Part shown: one piece after another, positions 1 through 5,473 of the stretch | Position numbering within the stretch: position 1 is the first letter of the stretch | Layout of the letters: each line of letters starts with the position of its first letter | Assembly: GCA_937871155.1 (NCBI GenBank) | Contig: CALMXV010000359.1 | Coordinates: forward strand, 1-7,082 | Reading direction: 5' to 3' | DNA from: an uncultured Taibaiella sp. | GTDB taxonomy: Bacteria; Bacteroidota; Bacteroidia; Chitinophagales; Chitinophagaceae | DNA: 7,082 nt | Translations under genes and position numbers: made by a program | The notes under the pieces: model-generated | The model's database searches: none | Told to the model about the DNA's origin: nothing | What the model saw: only the letters and a program-made list of their open reading frames with translations

Positions 1-901
1 ATTTAACCCTTGTGCCGAAACCGTTTTTTTTATGACTTGGGGCTATAAAAATGGAGACGCCAATAACTGTGCCTCCTTCCCTCCTATCTGCACCTATAGT
101 GGCATGGATAGCTTGCTACGTGCACGTTATACTATGATGGCGGATAGCAACCAAACATTGATTTCTCCTGTGGGACCTGTAAGAAGATATATTCGCAACA
201 ACTACCCTTCAATTGAACTGTATGATAATGATGGCAGCCATCCATCAATAGCCGGCACATACGCTGCAGCCTGCACTTTCTATAGCATCCTTTTCAAGAA
301 AAGCCCTTTAATTATCACTTTCAATAGTACTTTGTCCACAACGGATGCTAGTAATATCAGAACTGCAGCTAAGTTAGTAGCCTTTGACTCATTAGCGACT
401 TGGAATATTGACAAGTATAACCCTAAAGCGAGTTATAACTATACAATAAACAACAAAACTGTTTCTTTCAACAACCAATCGATTGGCGGTACACAATATT
501 TATGGAGCTTTGGCGATGGCAGTACCTCTACCCTAACATCTCCAAGTCATTCATACACTTCCGCAGGAGTTTACCAAGTTAAGTTGGTAGTTAAAAAATG
601 TGCTCTTACTGACTCAATAACTAAAACAATAACCATTACTACTACCGCTACTGATGCCGTATTGAGTGACGAAGTTGTAGCCTATCCTATTCCATTTAAA
701 ACGATTTTAAATATTCGTATGCCGGTATATTTATTTCAAAACTTACAAGTGTATAGCCTTACCGGTGCTACTTTTCAACTACCTATTACTAAAGGTAACC
801 ATGAGTTGAATATAGATTTCACAACCGCTGCTTCTGGTACTTATTTTATAAAAATACAAATTGACAATCGCACACAACTGTTACGTGTTATCAAACAATA
901 A
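1..901 (+). CDS. Secreted SGNH/GDSL-type esterase with PKD domain and T9SS type A sorting domain (5' partial)
   Basis: The reading frame is open from the first bases of the window (first full codon at 2-4), and family-like sequence (ETVFFMTWG) precedes the ATG at 32. That ATG is therefore internal and the true start lies upstream. Counting from the ATG at 32, the visible part holds three pieces. First is the end of an SGNH hydrolase domain, with a block-V-like Asp-Gly-Ser-His-Pro (D67 and H70, nt 230-241), the usual Asp/His pair of the catalytic triad. The nucleophilic Ser block must lie outside the window. Second is a PKD domain at about residues 135-202, with the hallmark WSFGDGS. Third is a C-terminal type A sorting domain (about 213-289) with YPIPF, LNI, VYSLTG and SGTYFIKI, which directs export through the type IX system and anchoring or release at the cell surface. 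YPIPF replaces the usual YPNPF. The substrate cannot be read from the sequence; an ester or acetylated glycan is the family expectation. Confidence 0.85.
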   Translation, partial: FNPCAETVFFMTWGYKNGDANNCASFPPICTYSGMDSLLRARYTMMADSNQTLISPVGPVRRYIRNNYPSIELYDNDGSHPSIAGTYAAACTFYSILFKKSPLIITFNSTLSTTDASNIRTAAKLVAFDSLATWNIDKYNPKASYNYTINNKTVSFNNQSIGGTQYLWSFGDGSTSTLTSPSHSYTSAGVYQVKLVVKKCALTDSITKTITITTTATDAVLSDEVVAYPIPFKTILNIRMPVYLFQNLQVYSLTGATFQLPITKGNHELNIDFTTAASGTYFIKIQIDNRTQLLRVIKQ

Positions 902-920
902 CCAATAACATTTGTTTTCC

Positions 921-957
921 AAAAAGCACTTCGCATTCAGCATCGAAGTGCTTTTTT
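921..957 (+). terminator. Rho-independent terminator after the esterase gene
   Basis: A perfect 13-bp stem (921-933 pairs with 944-956) encloses a 10-base loop and runs into six T residues (952-957). It begins 20 bases after the stop codon. The left arm starts with an A-run, so the hairpin could also act on transcripts coming from the other direction, but no gene on the - strand is seen nearby. The remaining 120 or so bases up to the next gene hold no other signal that I can support. Confidence 0.85.
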
Positions 958-1080
958 GTTGGAATTATACATCGATTCTCTTGCTGCTGCTATCAATCAT
1001 CTTTTCAACTGATAACCGTCATGATTAATAAAAAGAAATAGGATGACATTCGTTATAGAAAGTCACTAAAACCATAAAAA

Positions 1081-1497
1081 ATGAAAAAGAGAGAACCAGT
1101 AAAAAACATCATGACCAGCCATGTATTGACCGTAAAAGAAGAAGACCAACTCAAAGATGTGGTAGCACTTTTCAAGAAACATTCGTTTAGGCATTTACCG
1201 GTATTGAAAGGGCAAACGATAAGTGGTATCATCAGCAGCACGGATATCAACCGACTCACCTTTGGTACACTTTTCGAAAATCAAGAAGGTGCCGATGAAG
1301 CTATTTTAGAAATGCTGACAGTGCCTCAAGTAATGACTAGCAAACCAGAGGTGATAGATGCAGAAACTTCTATCAAAGAAGTAGCTGAAATATTTGCCAG
1401 CAAAGGATTTCATGCGCTACCAGTAGTAGAAGGCAAAGAGCTTAAAGGTATTGTAACTACTACCGACATAATCAAATATATGTTGGATCAATACTAG
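1081..1497 (+). CDS. Tandem CBS-domain protein
   Basis: The protein has 138 residues and consists almost entirely of two CBS motifs (about 7-60 and 82-136), forming one Bateman module with no attached enzyme, channel or DNA-binding domain. Each half has the family pattern: the 'IMTS.VLTV' opening, the 'HLPV/ALPVV' strand (38-42 and 112-116), and a closing STDI/TTDI with the ribose-contacting Asp (D55, D129). CBS pairs bind adenine nucleotides such as AMP, ATP or c-di-AMP and regulate partner proteins. The partner here is unknown, and no neighbour is an obvious target. The ATG at 1081 is preceded by an A-rich stretch and no Shine-Dalgarno, as is normal in Bacteroidota. The gene appears monocistronic, with terminators on both sides. 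The domain call is secure; the physiological role is not. Confidence 0.88.
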   Translation: MKKREPVKNIMTSHVLTVKEEDQLKDVVALFKKHSFRHLPVLKGQTISGIISSTDINRLTFGTLFENQEGADEAILEMLTVPQVMTSKPEVIDAETSIKEVAEIFASKGFHALPVVEGKELKGIVTTTDIIKYMLDQY

Positions 1498-1502
1498 CGT
1501 CT

Positions 1503-1542
1503 AAATCAGTTATTATTAGTTGCAACATGTAATAACTGATTT
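1503..1542 (+). terminator. Perfect 12-bp hairpin just after the CBS gene (weak terminator or 3'-end stabiliser)
   Basis: AAATCAGTTATT (1503-1514) pairs perfectly with 1531-1542, starting five bases after the stop codon. The stem is AT-rich and followed by only three T residues and then an A-run, so it is a poor classic terminator. The 16-base loop contains the 8-base palindrome GTTGCAAC (1519-1526). It may protect the 3' end or act together with the better terminator 30 bases downstream. Confidence 0.5.
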
Positions 1543-1570
1543 TAAAATTGTTGTGTTTTTAGTTTGTATA

Positions 1571-1602
1571 AAGAAAGGGAAGTCGAAAGGCTTCTCTTTT
1601 TT
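1571..1602 (+). terminator. Rho-independent terminator
   Basis: A 12-bp stem (1571-1582 with 1591-1602, including two G-U pairs) encloses the 8-base loop TCGAAAGG, and the right arm ends in six T residues (1597-1602). It most likely terminates the CBS transcript and insulates the operon that starts at 1731. Confidence 0.65.
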
Positions 1603-1667
1603 GTATTTAAAGTAACTCCTTTCCCTTTGAAGAGTTTTAAAAATTAAGCGAAAAAAATTTGTTCCTC

Positions 1668-1699
1668 TTTGTAACCTGTTAAAATCAATCCGACTCTAA
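1668..1699 (+). promoter_or_regulatory. Candidate ECF-sigma promoter of the lipoprotein/DoxX/sigma operon
   Basis: TTTGTAACC (1668-1676) resembles an ECF -35 element with its core AAC, and CGACTCT (1691-1697) resembles an ECF -10 element (CGTC/CGACT type). They are separated by 14-15 bases, depending on where the boxes are drawn. A start of transcription near 1701-1705 would leave a leader of about 25-30 bases. The general Bacteroidota housekeeping pattern (TTTG, about 19 bases, TAnnTTTG) is not seen here. Because the operon ends with an ECF sigma gene, autoregulation is the natural reading. This is inferred from motif likeness only. Confidence 0.5.
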
Positions 1700-1700
1700 A

Positions 1701-1728
1701 TCTGTATAACCAACAAAATTTATACAGA
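1701..1728 (+). promoter_or_regulatory. Perfect 9-bp inverted repeat between putative promoter and start codon
   Basis: TCTGTATAA (1701-1709) and TTATACAGA (1720-1728) are exact inverted copies around a 10-base spacer. The repeat ends two bases before the ATG at 1731. It could be an operator for a dimeric regulator, or a hairpin at the very 5' end of the mRNA that affects stability or access to the start codon. Confidence 0.55.
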
Positions 1729-1730
1729 AA

Positions 1731-2450
1731 ATGAAAAACATCATTCACACTCCAGCATCAGTGCAATCAGCCAGCCCAGTTAATAACACTTCCAATAAAT
1801 TCCGTTGGAGAAGGCAATTGACAAAACAAGCATCCATTATTTTAATGGTCTTACTCTCCTTTTCCATCTTAACCGAGAGTTGTAAGAAAGAGGATATGGC
1901 ACCAATGACAAGTAGTAAATATTATACGCTTCAAGATGCCATGCGCAAACTATGGGCAGACCACATGCAATATACCTATGCCACTGTAGATGCCTACTAC
2001 AACAATCCTTCTGGGCTTTCATCTTCCCTAGACCGCTTATTACAAAACCAAAAAGATATTGGCAATGCTATTGTACCTTATTATGGGCAAGCTGCAGGAG
2101 ACACGTTGGCTTCCTTACTAACGACACACATCAATCAAGCCGTGCCGGTACTTCAAGCGGCAAAGGACAACGACCAGGCTGCTTTAAATCAAGCTTTGGC
2201 CAATTGGAAAGCCAATGCCAAAGACATCGCAAACTTTTTGACAACGGCTAACCCGACTCATTGGCAAAAGATGGATATGGAACACATGATGGAGATGCAT
2301 ATTGACCAAACTACTACTTATGCGGTGGATCTTCTTAAGAAAGATTATAAAAATGCAATTAGCCATTATGATGAAGCCTATCAACATATGATGGAGATGG
2401 CTGATGAATTGACGATGGGCATTTCCGCACAATTTCCTTCAAAATTTTAA
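1731..2450 (+). CDS. His/Met-rich helical envelope lipoprotein of unknown function, internally duplicated
   Basis: The protein has 239 residues. A long basic n-region (about 1-33, with RWRR at 25-28) leads to a hydrophobic core (34-48) and Cys51 in the context TESCKKED, a typical Bacteroidota lipoprotein site. The mature part is predicted almost all helical and looks like a four-helix bundle. Helix-borne residues include D77/H78, H133, H175/H180 and H202/H209. Two Met clusters stand out: MDMEHMMEMH (171-180) and HMMEMADELTM (209-219). Two segments match each other (D109xxNAIxxY and D195xxNAIxxY), pointing to an old duplication. I recall similar uncharacterised proteins in other soil bacteria, sometimes carrying unsupported enzyme names, and I assign none. 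The start at 1731 fits the promoter and the A-rich leader; the next in-frame Met in a plausible place (39) would destroy the signal. It is the first gene of the operon with the DoxX-like and sigma genes. Metal binding is a guess from residue content. Confidence 0.82.
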   Translation: MKNIIHTPASVQSASPVNNTSNKFRWRRQLTKQASIILMVLLSFSILTESCKKEDMAPMTSSKYYTLQDAMRKLWADHMQYTYATVDAYYNNPSGLSSSLDRLLQNQKDIGNAIVPYYGQAAGDTLASLLTTHINQAVPVLQAAKDNDQAALNQALANWKANAKDIANFLTTANPTHWQKMDMEHMMEMHIDQTTTYAVDLLKKDYKNAISHYDEAYQHMMEMADELTMGISAQFPSKF

Positions 2451-2475
2451 AAACCATCTTTAAATATTATTCAAC

Positions 2476-2847
2476 ATGGAACAATCAAGCATAAAACCAA
2501 CATTTCAACTTTTAAAATACACATTCGTGGTAGTACCCATAGTGGCGGGCTTAGATAAATTCACGAATCTTCTTACCAATTGGGAGCAATATTTAAATCC
2601 GAACTTGATAAGTGCTCTTCCTTTTTCAGCAGCAGTATTTATGAAAATATCTGGTGTAATAGAAATCATAGCCGGCATTATTGTATTGAAAAAAACTACT
2701 TTGGGAGGCTATATTGTTGCCGCTTGGCTTACAGTAATTGCCTTAACTTTATTGGGTAGTTTATCTTATATGGATGTAGCTGTAAGAGATTTGGTAATGG
2801 CAATAGCTGCCTTTTCGATGGCTAAACTATCATCTGTAAAAAGATAA
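2476..2847 (+). CDS. DoxX-like small integral membrane protein
   Basis: The protein has 123 residues with four hydrophobic segments at about 10-25, 49-70, 75-96 and 103-116, and a basic C-terminus. The DoxX-family look comes from 'AGLDKFTNLLTNW' after the first helix, the second helix with Gly/Glu in 'SGVIEIIAGIIV', and the short 'VRDLVMAIAAF' that starts the last helix. DoxX-type proteins sit in the inner membrane and are linked in some bacteria to quinones, thiosulfate oxidation or redox stress, but most members have no known activity. The gene lies 25 bases after the lipoprotein gene and 3 bases before the sigma factor gene, so the three are almost certainly cotranscribed. This suggests that it anchors or senses for the sigma-controlled module. 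Its membrane topology is firm; its biochemical role is open. Confidence 0.8.
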   Translation: MEQSSIKPTFQLLKYTFVVVPIVAGLDKFTNLLTNWEQYLNPNLISALPFSAAVFMKISGVIEIIAGIIVLKKTTLGGYIVAAWLTVIALTLLGSLSYMDVAVRDLVMAIAAFSMAKLSSVKR

Positions 2848-2850
2848 ACA

Positions 2851-3498
2851 ATGGAACTATACCAAGAACTTAGCGAAGTAGTAATCATCGAAAGAATATT
2901 ATTAGGAGAAAAATCGCTTTACGAAATTATCGTAAGGCGATTGAATCCTTATCTCTATAAGATTGGACGATCTTATAGTTACAACCATGATGATACGCAA
3001 GATTTAATGCAAGACACCTTTATTGATGCGTATAAAAGCTTATCTCAATTTGAAGGGCGAGCCAATTTCAAAACTTGGATTATTCGTATCATGATTAATA
3101 ACTGTTATAGAAAAAAAGAAAAATCAAGCTTTAAAAACGAACGAACCCTTGAGATACATGAACATGCACAACCATTATATGCTACCATGAAACAAGACAC
3201 ACAACATATAGTACAGAATAGAGAATTGGGACATATACTAGAAGAGGCATTGGGACAATTGGCTGAAGACTATAGAATGGTTTTCTCCTTAAGAGAAATT
3301 AATGGGCTGAGTGTAGCAGAAACGGCTTCCGTACTCAACATCACAGAAGAAAATGTGAAAGTACGTTTACACAGAGCAAAATCTATGCTTCGTAAAGAAG
3401 TAGAAAAATCATACTCCCCTAACGAACTTTTTGAGTTTCATGCTACCTACTGCAATGCTATGACCACACGAGTGATGAGTATTATTAATGAGCTATAG
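2851..3498 (+). CDS. ECF-type RNA polymerase sigma factor with C-terminal extension
   Basis: The protein has 215 residues. Region sigma-2 spans about 22-90, with 'DDTQDLMQDTFIDAYKSL' (47-64, core-binding part) and 'FKTWIIRIMINN' (73-84, -10 recognition). Region sigma-4 spans about 130-182, with the helix-turn-helix 'LSVAETASVLNITEENVKVRLHRA' split across 153-176. There is no sigma-3, which makes it an ECF (group 4) factor. About 30 residues follow sigma-4 (186-215), with aromatic residues F194, F196 and Y200 plus H197 and C201. Related ECF proteins with a similar Phe/Cys tail exist, as far as I recall. The start codon is three bases behind the DoxX-like stop. No zinc-finger or membrane anti-sigma gene follows; the next gene is unrelated. 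Control may thus be through the tail, through the membrane partners in the operon, or through transcription alone. It probably directs its own operon from the motif at 1668-1697. Confidence 0.9.
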   Translation: MELYQELSEVVIIERILLGEKSLYEIIVRRLNPYLYKIGRSYSYNHDDTQDLMQDTFIDAYKSLSQFEGRANFKTWIIRIMINNCYRKKEKSSFKNERTLEIHEHAQPLYATMKQDTQHIVQNRELGHILEEALGQLAEDYRMVFSLREINGLSVAETASVLNITEENVKVRLHRAKSMLRKEVEKSYSPNELFEFHATYCNAMTTRVMSIINEL

Positions 3499-3635
3499 CA
3501 ATTGCGTAACTATTTATCTCTCCAACAACGCCATTTTCAGAAGTTCTATTGGAATTAAAAATCAAAATCCAAAGTAGCAAGCAAAAGAAAGATGAATTTA
3601 ATTTTTTACATCTACGATTAAAAGCTAAAAAACTG

Positions 3636-3646
3636 TTTATTTTGCG
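3636..3646 (+). promoter_or_regulatory. Possible -7 element directly before the DUF7935-like gene
   Basis: TTTATTTTGCG resembles the Bacteroidota -7 box TAnnTTTG, being one base short or one mismatch away, and lies only six bases before the ATG at 3651. Such placement would give a nearly leaderless mRNA. No good -33 TTTG box is seen at the expected distance. The rest of the 152-base gap 3499-3650 contains no convincing terminator for the sigma operon, so read-through is also possible. Confidence 0.3.
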
Positions 3647-3650
3647 ACCT

Positions 3651-4205
3651 ATGAATACAACGAATACCTTATTAGAGCTATTAAAATATACCGTACCCGC
3701 TGTAGTAGTTCTTATAGCTTGCAGCCTTATTGTTAGAAGATTTTTATTAACCGATTTGAAAGAAAAACAAATCGCTATGCTTCGCGAAAATCAAGGTGCT
3801 ACTGTAAGGTTACGCTTACAAGCTTACGAGCGATTGGCACTGTTTGTAGAACGTATCCATCCAAGACAACTTGCACCAAGAGTATATGCCTCCGGTATGA
3901 CAGTAGCAGAATTACAAGCCACTTTAATCTTTAATATTCGTACAGAATTTGAACATAATCTTTCTCAACAAATCTATGTTTCCAAAGCTATATGGGATAC
4001 AGTAAGAGGGGTAAAAGAACAAGAACTAAACATGATTAACGGCATTGCCAGTCAATTACAATTTGATGCAGATGCCAAAGAACTTCACAAAAGAATAGTA
4101 GATTATGTATTGAGTATTGATGGCGAATTACCTATTGATGTGGCATTGCACATGATCAACGATGAGGCAAAGTCTGTATTAAATTACGGTGCTATGGATA
4201 AGTAA
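3651..4205 (+). CDS. DUF7935-like membrane-anchored protein, function unknown
   Basis: The protein has 184 residues from the ATG at 3651. One hydrophobic segment (about 10-31, 'YTVPAVVVLIACSLIV') is followed by basic residues and a soluble helical domain. The domain carries the conserved-looking strings 'LRLQAYERLALFVERI', 'RTEFEHNLSQQIYVS' and 'WDTVRGVKEQELNMIN'. I recognise these from a small protein family common in Bacteroidota, which I believe is called DUF7935. The frame is open back to a TTG at 3549, but that 34-residue extension is low-complexity and Lys-rich, and it would place the membrane segment deep in the protein. I therefore chose the ATG at 3651, where a promoter-like box also lies. 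The gene overlaps the 3' end of the opposing glycosyltransferase gene by 14 bases. No function is known to me. Confidence 0.75.
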   Translation: MNTTNTLLELLKYTVPAVVVLIACSLIVRRFLLTDLKEKQIAMLRENQGATVRLRLQAYERLALFVERIHPRQLAPRVYASGMTVAELQATLIFNIRTEFEHNLSQQIYVSKAIWDTVRGVKEQELNMINGIASQLQFDADAKELHKRIVDYVLSIDGELPIDVALHMINDEAKSVLNYGAMDK

Positions 4206-5415
4206 CCAAATTTGAATGTTTCACTCCTTTTTGTTGTAACAACTGGTAATAGTACGCCGACATTTCTTTTACCAAACGTTGGTAAGAAAATTTTTCTTGT
4301 ACATAGGTTTTACCAAATTGGCTCATTGCTTCTCGTAGGTTTTTGTTTTCTACTAATTGTAACAAGGCATCTGTAAAAGCAGGAACATCATTTGGCGGTG
4401 TTATATACCCGGCTTTTTCATCCACCATAATATCCGCTACACCTCCTACACGTGTTGATACAATAGGCTTACTGGCTGCTTGGGCTTCTATTAATGATAC
4501 CGGTGTTCCTTCATTATGTGAGGTAAGTGCTACGATATCTAACCCTGCCAATACTTTATCTATTTCTGTTTGCCATGAGGTACAAAACGCTGTAGTGTTT
4601 TTATAACCCTCCGGCACATAGGAATAAGCAATGCCGGCTTCCGCAAATAGTGTTTCAATGTGTTTGCGCCTATCACCATCTCCAATAATTATGAATCTTA
4701 ATTTTTGAGTGGTCTTAGCCAACAAATTTTTAGCTGCTGCTACAAACAACTCATGGTTTTTAACCGATACTACTCTACCGATAATTCCTATGGCAAGCTC
4801 ATCATCTTGAATTTGATATTGTGAACGGAACGTTTGACGTTTATGTTCTTGATTAATTTGAAATTTATCAAGGTCTAAGCCCAAGGATATAATCTTTATT
4901 TTATCTGGATCACAAATTTTATATACCTCAGCTAGTTCTCTTTTTTGGCTTTCACTAATAGCAACGATACCTGTGGAACGTGCCGCCAAATAACGTTCTA
5001 TATTGATAAAAATATTGGTTGTAAAACTGTTGAAATAACTATGAAATACGTGTCCATGAAAGGTATGAACTACTACTGGTACTTTGCAGGCATCCGCAGC
5101 TAAACGCCCTATTATACCCGATTTTGCTGCATGAGTATGTACTATATCAGGCTTGTGAATTTCGATGAGTTCTTTAATTTTTCGGTAGGCTATTCCATCT
5201 TGTAACGGGAAAATCTTTCGCTTCATTTCTTCCACTACTACCGGTTGTAATTCTAAATTTTCTATTAAATAATCAGCCCCCTGTTCATGGTCGTCTTTAC
5301 CACCAATCACTAAGGTAGTTTCAAACTCCGGCTCCATATATTTTGATAGATAGGTAACATTTATTGCTGGGCCACCAATGATAAGGCGATTATGAATACG
5401 AAGAACTCGAGGCAT
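4192..5415 (-). CDS. GT4-family glycosyltransferase (GT-B fold)
   Basis: The protein has 407 residues, the full length for the family. The N-terminal Rossmann half has the glycine pair 'IIGGPA' (12-17), 'PDIVHTHAAKSG' (89-100) and 'HTFHGHVFHSYF' (117-128), typical acceptor-side motifs. The C-terminal half binds the nucleotide sugar. It has 'IGRVVSVKN' (212-220, with R214 and K219 expected to contact phosphate), 'FIIIGDG' (241-247) and the E-x7-E motif E302-E310 in 'NEGTPVSLIE'. The enzyme should transfer a sugar from an NDP-sugar with retention of configuration, probably onto a lipid-linked glycan on the cytoplasmic face of the inner membrane. Donor and acceptor cannot be told. It follows the asparagine-synthase-like gene on the same strand with a 58-base gap, a pairing usual in capsule, exopolysaccharide or O-antigen loci. 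It has its own candidate promoter and converges on, and overlaps, the DUF7935-like gene. Confidence 0.9.
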   Translation of the reverse strand: MPRVLRIHNRLIIGGPAINVTYLSKYMEPEFETTLVIGGKDDHEQGADYLIENLELQPVVVEEMKRKIFPLQDGIAYRKIKELIEIHKPDIVHTHAAKSGIIGRLAADACKVPVVVHTFHGHVFHSYFNSFTTNIFINIERYLAARSTGIVAISESQKRELAEVYKICDPDKIKIISLGLDLDKFQINQEHKRQTFRSQYQIQDDELAIGIIGRVVSVKNHELFVAAAKNLLAKTTQKLRFIIIGDGDRRKHIETLFAEAGIAYSYVPEGYKNTTAFCTSWQTEIDKVLAGLDIVALTSHNEGTPVSLIEAQAASKPIVSTRVGGVADIMVDEKAGYITPPNDVPAFTDALLQLVENKNLREAMSQFGKTYVQEKFSYQRLVKEMSAYYYQLLQQKGVKHSNLVTYP

Positions 5416-5434
5416 AGAAATAGTTAGTCTTGTA

Positions 5435-5466
5435 AAAATATAAATTGAACGCTTACTGTATGCAAA
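5435..5466 (-). promoter_or_regulatory. Candidate Bacteroidota housekeeping promoter for the glycosyltransferase
   Basis: Read on the - strand, TTTG (5466-5463) is followed after exactly 20 bases by TATATTTT (5442-5435). This fits the Bacteroidota -33/-7 pattern TTTG-N19-21-TAnnTTTG except for the last base. It would start transcription about 10-15 bases before the ATG at 5415. It lies in the short gap after the amidotransferase stop codon, so the glycosyltransferase may be expressed both by read-through and from here. Confidence 0.4.
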
Positions 5467-5473
5467 CTAATAG

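Noticed and set aside
32..34. ATG as the start of the esterase gene
   Set aside because: The frame is open to the window edge and the residues before it fit the family, so the gene begins upstream.
961..1080. Promoter for the CBS gene
   Set aside because: No TTTG/TAnnTTTG pair or ECF-like pair with acceptable spacing could be found by eye, although a promoter must exist here.
1053..1259. 68-codon reading frame on the - strand
   Set aside because: It lies antisense within the CBS gene, has no recognisable domain, and is best seen as a chance frame.
1952..2251. 99-codon reading frame on the + strand, and - strand frames at 1837-2022 and 2184-2432
   Set aside because: All lie inside the lipoprotein gene in other frames, with Cys/His-rich composition unlike a real protein and no start context.
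3499..3548. Possible terminator after the sigma factor gene
   Set aside because: Only short imperfect pairings (such as CCAA with TTGG) are visible, with no T-run.
3549..3650. TTG-initiated 34-residue N-terminal extension of the DUF7935-like protein
   Set aside because: It is Lys-rich and low in information. A TTG start is less likely than the ATG at 3651, which puts the membrane segment near the N-terminus as expected.
4343..4606. + strand frame inside the glycosyltransferase gene, and a similar one at 5532-5789 inside the amidotransferase gene
   Set aside because: Both are antisense to well-supported enzymes and show no family features.
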